Assembly (NCBI GenBank): GCA_027257055.1
Contig: JAPVLO010000056.1
Coordinates: forward strand, 4,216,001-4,280,000
Direction of reading: 5' to 3'
From: Cephalopachus bancanus
Taxonomy: Eukaryota; Chordata; Mammalia; Primates; Tarsiidae
DNA length: 64,000 nucleotides
The translations under genes were made by a program, and so were the position numbers. The notes beneath the pieces were generated by a model, which ran no database searches, was not told the origin of the DNA, and saw nothing but the letters and a program-made list of their open reading frames with translations. Shown here one piece after another: positions 21,421 through 31,915 of the stretch (position 1 is its first letter; each line of letters opens with the position of its first letter).

Positions 21421-22195
21421 GATGGAAGCTATTGTTTCTAGACTCTCTCCCTGCCTTTACCTGGCTTGCAGCTCCGGATGAATGGATGCAGCAATTTCAA
21501 CTTTCGGGGGTTTCTCTGACAGCATGAGCTGGGGTGAGGGGCGAGAAAGGGCTCCATCAACTGGAAACCGCAACCTGGAAGTGAACTTTCCAAATCAGCG
21601 CTGCAGGACTCCAACAGCTGGTTCCACTTTGGAATCAATTGGAACCTCCTGGGCTCCTTGCTCTTTTTCTGTGAGGAGCAAATGCCATCCCGCAGCTAAG
21701 ATTTAGAAATTTGCCACACCATATCAGAAGCAGATCCATCTGCCAACGAGGTCAAGGCTCCCCAGGCGGAGGCCCTGGCTCTGGGGCCGCTGCAGCCTGC
21801 CGGGTGGCCTGGGAGGCCGAGTGAGGCTCCTGCCTGAGGTCAAGACTGCCCGTGGCACAGCCCACAGGCACTGTCCTGTCGCTGGCCGTTGGGAGCCGCC
21901 ACCCAAACCACCCAGATTTCCATTTCAAAGAATGAGTCACGTTCGGATGTGGAGAGCATGTTAAATAACAATTTTTAGGATATGAGTGTTATAGGACAAC
22001 GGCAAGGACGCACTTGGTTTGGAAAGGAACTGCTTCCTCAATTCCTGCCTTATAATTTCCTCCATCTGCCCACATGCTCGTGGGCCCTGGAGGGTCTTAG
22101 GGACCTCCAGGGCAGCCAGTGCTGCCCTGGGTGCTGTAGGTACCAGAGGATGTTAGTTGAATGACTGAGGCTTGAGTCATCAGGTAAAAGAGCAA
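21421..22195. other. Unclassified stretch with GC-rich hairpin
   Basis: No gene or repeat family recognised. GC-rich around 21730-21900. Two overlapping, mutually exclusive hairpins lie at 22085-22130 (see findings). Confidence 0.4.
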
Positions 22196-22735
22196 TAGCC
22201 TGCAAGTGGAGTCCTAACTCTGGGCTTGCTAGCTGTGTAGCCTCAGGCAAATCTCTTGCCTTCTCTGTGCTTCAGTTTCATCACTTAAAGAATAAGGGGT
22301 TGACTATGGGTTCTTGAAGCCCTTACAACCCTTGGATTCTCTGATCACAAGTGATCACTGACGCTATAGTTGTTCAATGAATAAAAGACAGCAACTACCA
22401 CAAATTAAGCGCTTACTGGTCCCAACACTGTTAGGCATTTTAATATGTCGCTTAATGCACTGAATGAATGAAAGAATGCAAAGATCGATGATCTCTTCCC
22501 AAAAAGGAAGGCAAAATGACGGACTGAACACCTATGGCGTTTTTGATACTGTTCTAGAAGCCTTAACACCATACTCTTGTTTTGTCTTCTTTTCGAATTG
22601 TAGTTGAGTCTTATGACCACAATTTGTAGAGGAGGGATCTGATGTTTAAAGGGTTTAAGAACTTACCACGTAAGTGGTATAACCGAGGACTTCAGCCCAG
22701 GTTCACCACTTAGACAGGGTGTTTGTATCTGTTTT
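22196..22735. repeat. MIR copies, both orientations
   Basis: Sense copy 22196-22345 (GTGTAGCCTCAGGCAAATCT). Reverse fragments at 22395-22475 (AAGCGCTTACTGGTCCCAAC) and 22510-22735 (GAACACCTATGGCG..AGAACTTACCACGTAAGTGG). Confidence 0.6.
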
Positions 22736-22739
22736 CCTC

Positions 22740-23460
22740 CTGCCTCTTCCTGAGTGTGGTTGACACACAGAACATGCTCAGGCCGGGGAAGGCCCCATGT
22801 AAAGATTGGTTGAATGGATGAGGAAGGTCTCAGGTTTGGAGAGGGCCAGGACTCTGCCCAGGGCACAGTAAAGCCCAAGCTCCTCAGTCCCCAGCCTTGG
22901 GGCACCCCAAGCAGCCCACCCCCTTACTGTGTCTGGGCTACTCCTGACCCTTTTTTCTTTTAGCAGTGGGATCCAGTGAGCAGAACAGCAAAAGGAGCTT
23001 TGGTGTAGCTTCCAGAGAAACAGGAAGAAGTGGCAGGGAAGGTGGTAGAAAGGGAGAGGAGAAGGAGAAACGGGTGCAGATGTGGACGACAGGAGGCTGA
23101 GGGCCCAGCCTGCCCTTCTTATGGGAAGAGCCATTTCCCCTTGGGCAGGGCAGGGCAGGGCAGGGCACCACTCCAATCCTGTTTCACCTATCACTGACCC
23201 CTGTTGCAGGGTAAAGATGGTGCCAACCTCTCTGGACTCCTGAAAAGGAGGTTCCATGCCCATTTTATAAATGGGGAGGTGGATGCCTCACAGCCTTTCC
23301 TCCCTGCTGGGGGAAGCTTCCAGAAACACTGTGGACTTTACAGAAAATAGTGAGCCTAGTTCCCGGACATATGTCCTGGTAAAAGCAGAACAGGGGACCC
23401 AGGAGTCACTCCCACTCAGGAGCCCTTTTGGGCTGCAAGCATCTGAAAACTAGTTAGTTG
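22740..23460. other. Unclassified, GC-moderate, with GGCAG repeat
   Basis: A (GGGCA)5 pentanucleotide run spans about 23144-23166. Overlapping minus frames (22778-23263, 22938-23171) lack domains and cross this run. No gene supported. Confidence 0.4.
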
Positions 23461-23461
23461 T

Positions 23462-23590
23462 GCTTTTGTTTATTTGGTAAGCATTTGCCAAGCTACTACT
23501 TTGATCTTGGCACTTCTAGACACTAGATGTAAAATAGTGGACAGAATGGAATTTATTACTGCCCTTGTGGCACTTACAATCTAACTGGGG
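23462..23590 (-). repeat. L2 LINE fragment
   Basis: TTGATCTTGGCACTTCTAGA and 'actgcccttgtggcacttacaatctaactggggag' match the reverse L2 3' end. Confidence 0.6.
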
Positions 23591-23954
23591 AGTAGGAGGG
23601 GGCATATTTGTTTCCTGTCACTGCCATAACAGATTGCCACACTGGGTGGCTTAAAATGACAGAAATGTATTGTCTCACAGTCTGAAGGCCAGAAGTTCAA
23701 TATCAAGGTGTTTAGAGCTGGTTCCTCTGGAGCCTCTGAAAGAGAGCCTGTTTTATCCTTCTCTTCTAGCTGCTGGTGGCTACTAGCACCCTTGGCTTTT
23801 CTTGACTTGTAGATGCATCGTTCCAATCTCCTTGTCTGTCTCCCTATCACCTTCTTTTCTCTCTGTGTGTTCCTCCCCTTCGCTTTTGTTATAGGGGCAT
23901 TTGTCAATGAATTTAGGGCCCACTCTGATCCAGGATGACCTCACTTCGAGATCC

Positions 23955-23956
<2 letters not shown>

Positions 23957-24002
<46 letters not shown>

Positions 24003-24016
24003 CGTGTGTGTGTGTG
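23957..24016 (+). repeat. (TG)n/(CG)n microsatellite
   Basis: About 60 bp: TG repeats, an internal CGCGCGCGCG block, then TG again. It sits exactly where the poly(A) tail of the adjacent RPL32 retrocopy should be. Alternating purine-pyrimidine DNA of this type can form Z-DNA. Confidence 0.95.
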
Positions 24017-24497
24017 CAGTTTTTATGGTTTTATTTAAAAACATGCACATGAGTTGTCTATTCATTTTCTTCACTGTGCAGCCTGGCATTAGGATGGGCG
24101 ACTCTGATGACCATGGGGCTGCTCTTTCCACAACGGCTCTGCGGTTCTTAGAGGAAACATTGTGAGCAGTCTCAGCACAATAAGATTTGTTGCCCATCAG
24201 CAGCTTGTCCAGCTCCTTGACATTGTGACCAGGAACTTCTGGAAACCACTGGGCAGCACCTGTTTTGTTTTCTTGTTGCTCCTGTAACCAATGTCAGGCA
24301 TCAAGATCTGGCCCTTGAATCTTCTGTGCACCCTGTTGTCAATACCTCTGGGCTTCTGGCAGTTATGCTTAAACTTGACATATTGGTCTGATTGGTGCCG
24401 GATGAAATTCTTGGTCCTCTTTTTGACGATCTTGGGTTTCACCAGGGGTCTGAAGGCAGCCACGATGCCGGGTAGGCGATGGCTGCCCATGTGGACA
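24017..24497 (-). pseudogene. RPL32P: RPL32 processed pseudogene
   Basis: The minus strand carries an intronless copy of the mRNA for ribosomal protein eL32, a 60S subunit protein. Pieces of the protein are clear: [56 protein letters not shown], then in another frame [17 protein letters not shown]. The start codon (24461-24463) is GTG instead of ATG. A 1-bp deletion near 24226 shifts the frame, and further small indels occur near 24110-24130. The stop lies at 24058-24060, so the coding relic is 406 bp against 408 expected. The 3' UTR reaches AAATAAAACC and the tail is replaced by the TG microsatellite. No introns and nesting in an LTR mark an L1-mediated retrocopy. Not functional. Confidence 0.95.
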
Positions 24498-24545
24498 TAT
24501 CTTTTGGGGGACCTCATTCAACCTACTGCAGGGTCAAGAATAAAA

Positions 24546-24670
24546 TTATGCCCAGAACGGATAGCTTCATAGGGTAGCGTCCTCTTATCACTGTAGACAG
24601 AGGTATGCAGGCAATTGGGTGAAAAGGTTGTGCTCAAGTCTGGACTTTAACCCTCTTTAACAAAAGGCAA
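24546..24670 (+). repeat. Direct-duplication copy 1 (pairs with 25814-25939)
   Basis: About 125 bp shared with 25814-25939 at roughly 93% identity by eye over the core: GGATAGCTTCATAGGGTAGC through GTGCTCAAGTCTGGACTTTA to CTCTTTAACAAAAG. The content matches no family I know. The copies are 1.27 kb apart. Confidence 0.92.
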
Positions 24671-24734
24671 AGTTACACATTGCAGTGAGTGGTAAGATAG
24701 GAAAATGAACTATAAAGTTGTGGAATGAAGATAA

Positions 24735-25065
24735 CACAGCTGTTGAATACTTAACTTCTCTAGACCTCAGATTCTTTACCTGAAAAAATGAGAATAATAA
24801 TGCCTAATTCAGAAAGTTGATGTAAGCATTCAATTGCTTGAGAGTTAAATATGTAATTGATTAAATACATGATGAAAATGTCACTGGCAAATACTTGTTT
24901 ATAGGATTTTATTCCCCTCCACTGGCTTTAAATTTTCCTCCTCCGCATTCATTCATTCAATATGTTTTGAGCCCCTTCTCTGTGCTAGGTTTTTTTTCTA
25001 GACACTTGGGGACACTGTAGGGAAGAGATAGGCAAAAATTTGCTTTCCTTATTGAACTCACATTT
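24735..25065. repeat. MIR then L2 fragment
   Basis: Sense MIR at 24735-24850 (ACTTCTCTAGACCTCAGATT..AATGAGAATAATAATGCC). Reverse L2 at 24945-25065 (TCATTCATTCAATATGTTTT, TTGGGGACACTGTAGGGAAG). Confidence 0.6.
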
Positions 25066-25067
25066 TT

Positions 25068-25641
25068 GTCATTGTGATGGCTAATTTTACGTGTGGACTT
25101 GAGTCCACACATAGTGTTCCCAGATATCTGATCAAACGTTATTCAGAGTGTTTCTGTGAGGGTGTTTTTGGAGAAGATCAATATTTAAATTGGTAAACTG
25201 AATGAAAAGATCGTTCTCCCTAATGTGAGTGGGCCTCAATAAATAAGTTGAAGGCCTGAAGAGAGCAAAAACCTGGACCCTCCTCTGACTAAGAGAGAAT
25301 TCAGCCTGCCTGATCATCTTTGAACTGGGATATTGACTTTTTCCTACCTTTGGATTTCAGTGGGAACAGTGGCTCTTCCTAGGAGGTCTCAAGCCTGCTG
25401 GCCTTTGAATGGAACTAAACCATCAGCTCCCCCGGTTCTTAGGCCTTTTGACTTCAACTGGAACTAATTCATTGACTCTCCTGGGTCTTTAGCTTGCTGG
25501 CTCATTTTGCAGGTCTTGGGTCTTGCCTGCCTATGAAATTGTATGAGCCAATTCCTTATAATAAATCTCTCCCTTTCTCTATGAATATATATACATCCTA
25601 TTGATTCTGTTTCTCTGGAGAACATTAACTAATACAGTCAT
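25068..25641 (+). mobile_element. MLT2-type ERVL solo LTR with 5-bp TSD
   Basis: The LTR spans 25073-25636, from TGTGATGGCTAATTTTACGT to GAGAACATTAACTAATACA. It is flanked by the 5-bp TSD GTCAT at 25068-25072 and 25637-25641. Internal landmarks include GTGGGCCTCAATAAATAAGT, GAGCCAATTCCTTATAATAA (with the AATAAA-type signal) and a TATATATA run. No internal retroviral genes are present, so it is a solo LTR produced by LTR-LTR recombination. Confidence 0.88.
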
Positions 25642-25813
25642 CATAATCATCTTCCATTTTATATTTTCCTGTGGTTTCTTCTCCCATTATCTCTTTTTTC
25701 CACAAAACAGTGTTGTGACATAGGCAGAGCAAACATTGTGAAAATCCCCATTTTAAGGGGAGGAAATGGAGGCCTAGGGAAGATTTCCTCTGATTCCCGA
25801 GGGAAGATTCCTG

Positions 25814-25939
25814 CTATGCCTGGGACGGATAGCTTCATAGGGTAGCATCCTCTTATCCCTGTAGACAGCAGCATGCAGGCAACTGAGTGAAAAGGTTGTG
25901 CTCAAGTCTGGACTTTAACCCTCTTTAACAAAAGGGCAA
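25814..25939 (+). repeat. Direct-duplication copy 2 (pairs with 24546-24670)
   Basis: Same orientation as copy 1, seven substitutions and a 1-bp indel over about 112 core bases. The MLT2 solo LTR lies between the copies. Confidence 0.92.
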
Positions 25940-26745
25940 TATTTTCATTATTGTTATCATTTTTATGTTTGTGGCCAGGGTGGAAAAACGATTATTCTTC
26001 TCTTTGATTTCTAACATAGCATTGGTCATCCATTAGAAACCTCTTAATATTCTCTGGGGGAGAAATACGAGACTGCTAAAATGTGGGCTAGGCAAGTCTT
26101 GTGACACAATATGTAAGCAAGGTATTCTAGAAAAGCCTCGACTTGACTTGGAAAAGGAAAAGTCTAGATGAGTCATGGAGACTCAGGTTTAAGATGGTTT
26201 TAGAATTTATCAATTCTAGTCCCTTCTTTATACACGAGAACACTGAAGCCCAGAGAAGTTAACTGACCAAGGTCCTCAGTTTAAAAGGAGTATGTTGACA
26301 CTATTGCCAAGATTCCTTGACTTCCAATCCAGTGCTCTGCTTGTTATGTAATGCTTAGGCAGTGACTCCATACTGTTCCCCCTCCCCACAGCTCTTGGGG
26401 TATTTTATGCCAATCCTGTGGAGTGGGAGCGAGTTGAGTGGAAGAGGGGTTCGTATTCATTTTCTCCGTATTCTGGGCTCCCAGGTGATCCTTTGAAGCA
26501 CAGGTTATCACTCACGGCCCTGCATTTGTAAGAAAAACTTTGTGGAGTCAAGCCGATCTGAGTTTCAATCCCAGCTCCTTGCTTGCTGGTTGTGGAAAAC
26601 TGGTCAAAGTATGTAATGGCTACAGTCTCAGTTTCCTTATCCATTAAAAATAGGTGGCAGCAGTATTTGATACTGTATTGAACACTGTGAAGTAATGCAC
26701 GACTCAGCACGGTTCCTGACAAAGTAAATGCTCAGTAAATGACAC
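25940..26745. repeat. MIR copies in both orientations with unclassified flank
   Basis: Reverse MIR at 26215-26345 (ACACGAGAACACTGAAGCCC). Sense MIR at 26530-26745 (GAGTTTCAATCCCAGCTCCT, TGGTCAAAGTATGTAATGGC, CACGGTTCCTGACAAAGTAA). 25940-26214 is unclassified. The minus frame at 26405-26722 is a by-product of the MIR. Confidence 0.6.
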
Positions 26746-26751
26746 CAATGA

Positions 26752-27061
26752 CAGTTGTCCCTCAGTATCAGTAGGGGATTGATTGGTACCAAGGACCCTG
26801 CAGCGACCAATATTTTAGGATGCTTAAGTCCTTTATATAAAATGGAATAGTGTTTGCATATAACCTACACACATCCTCCTGCATACTTTAAATCATCTCT
26901 AAATTACTTACAATACTGAATATAACGTAAAGGCTAGGTAAATGATTTATATTGCATTTTTAAAAAATTGTACTATTTTTAAATGTTGCATCATTATTTT
27001 TAATTTTTTAAAGACTTTTTGAGCTGCAGTTGGTGGAATCTGTGGATACAGAGGGCTGGCT
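26752..27061 (+). mobile_element. MER2-type (Tigger-derived) DNA transposon
   Basis: Left end CAGTTGTCCCTCAGTATCAG and right end GGATACAGAGGGCTGGCT are imperfect inverted repeats. Internal TATAACCTACACACATCCTC and TTTAAATCATCTCTAAATTA match the MER2 family. About 310 bp, close to full length for a non-autonomous copy. Confidence 0.85.
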
Positions 27062-27655
27062 ATATTGTTAAGTGATATTGAGCGGGGGGCAGAGGAGTGA
27101 GAGTGCACCCTAGGTCTTCAAGGCTGCCTCCCCTGGCCTCTCCAGTTAGCAGGGAGTGCTTTCTCTTCTGAATTTGAAAATAATTCTTGGGGTCCTTCAG
27201 AGCACTTGCCACACTGGTTGTTTTTCACTGTCCCTGCATCCCCATGAGAAGTCTTTTTCTTCTCTGGCCTGAGTTTTTCTATCTATAAAATGGGCAGGGA
27301 CAAGGAGGAACTATCTACCTCAGAGGAGTTTTAATAGACTTAAATGAGTATGAGAATGCTTGGCAAACTGAGCAGTGGAAGCAAACTGTCATTCATTCAT
27401 TCATTCATTCACTTGTCACATGTTTATTGAGGAAAAGCTGCTATGTATTTGGTATTGTGCATGGCTGGTGCTGAGAAAACACTGGTAAACAAAATCTTGC
27501 CTGTTTTCTAGGACTTCAATGCTAACTAAAAGGGAAATTTCAATGTAACTGTCACATGTGGTTTTTATTATTTTAATAATTATTGTCGTTGGATTTCTGG
27601 GGATAGAAGAAAATTCATGGATGGCAGGGACATTCATGGATATTATTGATAAAAC
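27062..27655. repeat. MIR and L2 fragments
   Basis: Sense MIR 27260-27390 (TTTTTCTATCTATAAAATGG). Reverse L2 27391-27530, starting with (ATTC)5 and then CATGTTTATTGAGG, GGTGCTGAGAAAACACTGGT. The remainder is unclassified. Confidence 0.55.
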
Positions 27656-27955
27656 ATGCAGCTGCGTGCAGTGGCACAAACCTGTAATCCCAGCACATTG
27701 GGAGGCTGAGACAAGAGGATTGCCTGAGCCCGGGGGTTCAAGACCGGCCTGGACAACTTGGTGAGACCTCATTTCTACAATAAATCAAAAAATTGGCTGG
27801 GAGTGGTGGCATGCTTCTGTAGTTCCAGCTACTTGTAAGGCTGAGGCTGAAGGATTGCCAGAGCCCAGCAGGTTGAGGCTGCTGCGGCCGTGAGCATGCC
27901 ACTGCACTCCAGCCTGGGCAATAGAGTGAGACTCCGACTCAAAAACAAACAAAAA
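27656..27955 (+). repeat. Full-length dimeric Alu
   Basis: Both monomers present. Linker TTCTACAATAAATC, right monomer GAGCCCAGCAGGTTGAGGCT, end GAGACTCCGACTCAAAAACA. It carries the diagnostic features shared by the window's Alus. Confidence 0.93.
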
Positions 27956-27999
27956 CCTGCTAGCAGTTAAACCAGGAAGTGTTGCAAATGAAACTTGCA

Positions 28000-28480
28000 G
28001 AATATGATCGTGCCATTCCCCCACTTCAGGTTCTTCAATAGCTCTGAGGATAAAGTCCCAGCTTCTGAGCCGGAAATTTTCAAGGTCCTTCTTAATCTGA
28101 CTGCCGCCTCATTACTCAGCCCTCTGCAAATCTCACTTTACGCTCCAGCCTTACAAAATTCCATTTAGATCCCTCATGCCACCATGCCCTTCTACATGCT
28201 GTTCCCTGTACAAAGAATGCAATTCCTCCATTTTTTTTCTCTGCTCAGCAAACCCTAGTGGTCTTGCAAGACACCACCTCCTCTCAGGGTCCTCCTCACC
28301 ATTCCTCTAGGGCAGATTAGACACCTGCGAGCTCGGTGACCTGTGGCTACCTCCATTAACGTGACAACTGTCACGTTCTGTATCCTTGTCTGTGCCCTTG
28401 AGCACTGTTTATGCCAGCGACTCTGTGTTCCTAACAGCCAGCATAGAACCTGAGGCAGATCAGGGCTCAGTGTGTGTCTA
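28000..28480 (+). repeat. L2 LINE 3' end
   Basis: GGATAAAGTCCCAGCTTCTG, TTTCAAGGTCCTTCTTAATC, CATGCCCTTCTACATGCTGT, GACACCACCTCCTCTCAGGG and CATAGAACCTGAGGCAGATC follow the L2 3' order over about 480 bp. Confidence 0.7.
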
Positions 28481-29155
28481 TGGGGTGAATGAGCAAGTGT
28501 GCGAGTGAGTGTTGGCCATTCATTGCTGCCTTCTCAGGCTGACTACGTTAATTAAGCATCCATTAAAACGGATTGGGAAGCAGAGATTGCTTCTTTGCCG
28601 ATTTCAAGATAGAGAGTGTGATTTTCCACCCGAGGTTTCTCAGAGCTCTTTGAACCTGTTACTACCATAAATATGGGTAGGGATTCTATGAATAACAAGG
28701 AAAGTTAGAGCCTGTCGGGAGAGGGAGAATTTTGTGACTTCTCTTTCTCCCATGAGGACTCAGAAATTATACTCAGCATTGCCAGCATCAGAAGAGAAGA
28801 GTGCCCCATTTCACCAAACATTTGGATCCCTAGACTAAGGACTTTTGCCCTGTTGTCTAAGAAGAACCCTCTTTAATTTTCTCCTGGTATCCCCATGGTA
28901 TAAGTCACAGAATGTGTGTTGTGGGGGTCAGAAGGGCTGGACTGGGATCTTGGTTCTTCCACTTGCTAGTTTTGTGACTTGGGGACCCCTCTAAGTCTTG
29001 ATTCCTTTTGGTGGGATACCCACCTCCCATCATGGTAGACCAAATGCATCAGGATGACATCTGTACCATGTCGCCCAGTGCCTCACGCATATACTTTCTT
29101 CCCTATTACAGAAGTTCGCTCTGAACATGCTTCCAGTGACAATGTCAACTGAGCT
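28481..29155. other. Unclassified non-coding stretch
   Basis: A MIR-like patch lies near 28920-29010 (CTTCCACTTGCTAGTTTTGT). Nothing else recognised. Confidence 0.4.
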
Positions 29156-29159
29156 CACA

Positions 29160-29360
29160 GTACAGAGTGAGTACTATAGACCAGGGACTGTCCTAAGTGC
29201 TTTGCATATGTGATTCTTTACAGTAGCTCTGTAGGGAGGTATTGTTGTTATCCAGTATTGTCAGATGAGGAGACTGAGGCACAGAGAGGTTACAAATATT
29301 GCCCAAGTTTGCACAGGTGATAAAGTGGGGAGCCAAGGATTCTGGCTCCACAGCCCCACG
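29160..29360 (-). repeat. MIR SINE
   Basis: GTGCTTTGCATATGTGATTC, TCAGATGAGGAGACTGAGGC and AGAGAGGTTACAAATATTGC follow the reverse MIR consensus almost end to end. Confidence 0.8.
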
Positions 29361-29805
29361 GTACTAAGAGAACTGGTTCACCACATATGTCTCAACCAAG
29401 TGGGAATTTGGGTGAACAGAAGTTAACTAGTTGTGCTCTATCAAGCCACTACAATCTCAGCCTAGAGGAAAGAAACTTGGTCTTCCAGGAAGTTTGTGGC
29501 AGTCACGTGATTGACAAGTCTACAATTTCCCATACCTTTTGGAATGTTGAAAATACCTCTGGGTACCCCTCCCTCTCTCTCACTGCCTTAACTACCATCC
29601 CAGACCCTTTGAGCCCACAGGTCTGAGGTCAACCCAGAGTAATGTAACCTTTTCCTGACAAAGAACTCAGAGAGGTCAAATGAGGTTGTTGCCCTCTTCC
29701 CCATCCCAAGATTCTAGTATATTTGAAGAAAATTACAGTTATATTCAAAATATCAATTATCACATTTAGGGCCTTGTTTAAGTATAGTAAACAATTTTTA
29801 TCAAC
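29361..29805. other. Unclassified non-coding stretch
   Basis: The plus frame at 29387-29626 (79 residues) has no domain. No repeat recognised. Confidence 0.4.
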
Positions 29806-30122
29806 AACAGCACCTAGACTGGACTCTGTGGCTTAGCCTGTCATCCCAACACTTTGGGAGGCCGAGGCAAGTGGATTGCAGGTTTTGAGACCAGCCCAGG
29901 CAACTTTGTGAGACCTTGTCTCTACAATAAATCCCAAATTAGCCAGGCATGATAGCATGCGACTATAGTTCTGGCTACCTGGAAGACTGAGGCAGAAGGA
30001 TCACTGGAACCCAGCAAGTCGACACTGGGTTGGCCACAAGTGTACCACTGCACTCTAGACTGGGTGATGGAGTGAGACTCTGACTCAAAAAACAAAAACA
30101 ACAACAACAAAAAACAGCACCT
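29806..30122 (+). repeat. Dimeric Alu with 10-bp TSD
   Basis: Alu body 29816-30112. TSD AACAGCACCT at 29806-29815 and 30113-30122. Linker CTCTACAATAAATC, tail of AAC repeats. The right monomer is diverged (GTCGACACTGGGTTGGCCAC). Confidence 0.93.
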
Positions 30123-30164
30123 TAAAACTTATCAATAACTTTTCATATAACAGTTCATTTGATG

Positions 30165-30585
30165 AAAATAATAATAATAACAACAAGTTTGAGTCATTGA
30201 GAACCTACTGAGTGTAAGATTCTTTATTGGGCCACTTAAAATGTTGCTTACTCATCACAACAGAGAATGATGTATATTATTTTCTCTGGTTTACAAATGA
30301 GGAAGCATTTTCATTTAGTATCTCACTTAATCTTTGTCAACACTTTGAGGTTGGTTCTCTTATGATCTACCTACCAGATGAGGAAATTGAAGCTTACTCA
30401 GAGAGGCTAAAAATTTGCCCAAGCTCACACAGCCAATCAGAGGCAGAGCTGGAACTCAAACCCAGATCTTTCTGACTCAAAAGTCTGCGCTTTGAATCGC
30501 TGGGCTGCAGTTCTTGAAATAACTCACAATGCAGGTGGGTATCATCCCCATTTTAGAGTGGGGAAACTGAGGTAATGATGGGGGA
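30165..30585 (-). repeat. Two or three MIR copies
   Basis: Partial MIR 30190-30300 (AACCTACTGAGTGTAAGATT), then a fuller copy 30303-30510 (CCAGATGAGGAAATTGAAGC, CACACAGCCAATCAGAGGCA), then a fragment 30520-30580 (TCCCCATTTTAGAGTGGGGA). The 82-residue frame here is MIR-derived. Confidence 0.75.
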
Positions 30586-31585
30586 ACTGGCTCACTTAAT
30601 GGTCTCCCAGCTTTATTTTATTCTCTGGAGATCATAATGCTTGGTAGTTGCACATAAGGGCTTCGGACCCAGTTTGCACTTAGCTCAGTGACGGGATTCT
30701 GGGTGAGCTCTCGAGAAATGATAGCTGTTGTCATTTTCAGCATGGGAGTTTGGCAGCCTACAACCTTGGGCACAGTCCTGGCACCTGCACCCTTGACTGT
30801 GTTCTGTTTTTGTGCAGACTTGTGCTTGGACCACAGACCTTTGCTGTCTTCCCCACGCAGTGCCCACTGATGACACACTACCCCAGCGAAGGTCACCTGA
30901 GTCTGTGCAGGGGAAATCTTCCTTTATGGGAGGCCCATCTGAATGGATGTGGTGGGCAGGAGGCCCTTGGGGCAGAGACCCAGCCCCTGATTCACTCTGA
31001 GCTGTCCCCCATCCGGTTGAAGCCAGCCCAGGGGCCGCCCACCACCCCAGCACCCGCAGCCTTCTTGGCACAGACCTCCGGCTGCAGCTCTGGGCTCCAA
31101 GCTGCAGAATTACTCACTCGCTGATTCTTCCTTTGGCATCTGCCAGAATCCAGGAAGAAGGCTTTGTAGTCTTTTTCACTGAGCTTTTCCCCTGCCTCCT
31201 TTATTGGTTGAATTGCTAAAGCCAAAGCTGAATTTCTCTCCCATTTCCTCTGAGGACGGTATCCAGCAAGAATCCTCTCTGCACTGGGAGTAGTCAATCA
31301 CCAGGTCTGGCTCTTTGCCCCTGGAGGAAGAGTTAGTCACTTGGGTACTGCTGGCCGAAATCGATCAGCGATTCACGGGGAGGAAATGCTTTCCTGTGGG
31401 TTAGAGGAGCAGGGTCTTCACAAAAATCGCCTTTCTATTGAACAGAGAAAGCGGCAAATGGATGTCTCCTTTGGAGAGTTCTGACTCTGATCCCCTAGCT
31501 GCTGCCGTTAGCAATTCCTCCACCCAGAGCACAGAAGTCATGGGAGGCATGTGACAAAAATGTGGATGTGGGGAGAAGGAAAATT
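30586..31585. other. Unclassified, GC-richer stretch
   Basis: Several overlapping frames on both strands (30618-31297) reflect elevated GC. None has a domain, and opposite-strand frames of equal length argue against coding. A conserved regulatory element is possible but unproven. Confidence 0.4.
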
Positions 31586-31589
31586 AGAT

Positions 31590-31915
31590 GTTTACACTGC
31601 CTTGTTTTATCCCCACAACAATCTTATTGTCATTGCCCTGATTTTTCAAAGGTAAAACTTGCAGTGATAAATCCCTGTCCAAGGTCACAGAGTTAGTAAC
31701 TGGCAGAGCCGACATATGGACCTAAGTCTGTCTAATGCCAAAGCCACAGTAGGGGAAGTAGCTCTTCTGTCTCTTTCTGTCTCCCCTTTTCCTCTCTGTT
31801 CCATTTGTCACCTTTCCTCACCCCCACCCTCCAAGGAGTCAGAGATTTCCCAAGGATTAAATGATGTAACATACCGCCTTGCATACAGTACATGCTCAAC
31901 AATGAATATTAAATC
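31590..31915. repeat. MIR fragments
   Basis: Reverse MIR at 31590-31745 (GTCCAAGGTCACAGAGTTAG, AACTGGCAGAGCCGACATAT). Short sense MIR end at 31850-31915 (CTTGCATACAGTACATGCTC). Confidence 0.65.

Larger units (their letters stand above)
23606..24530 (-). repeat. MLT1-type MaLR LTR, split by a processed pseudogene
   Basis: The LTR 3' part runs 23606-23950 (CACTGCCATAACAGATTGCC, GCTGCTGGTGGCTACTAGCA, TAGGGCCCACTCTGATCC). Its outer end reappears at 24492-24530 (GGACATATCTTTTGGGGGAC, ATTCAACCTACTGCA). Between them sits the RPL32 retrocopy. Some LTR sequence between GGATGACCTC and GACATATC is missing. Ancient and non-coding. Confidence 0.75.

Noticed and set aside
23935..24197. Frames rich in CV or TH repeats
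   Set aside because: They translate the TG/CG microsatellite and the antisense of the RPL32 pseudogene.
30618..31297. Cluster of 60-128-residue ORFs on both strands
   Set aside because: Simultaneous openness on both strands indicates base composition, not coding. No domain seen.
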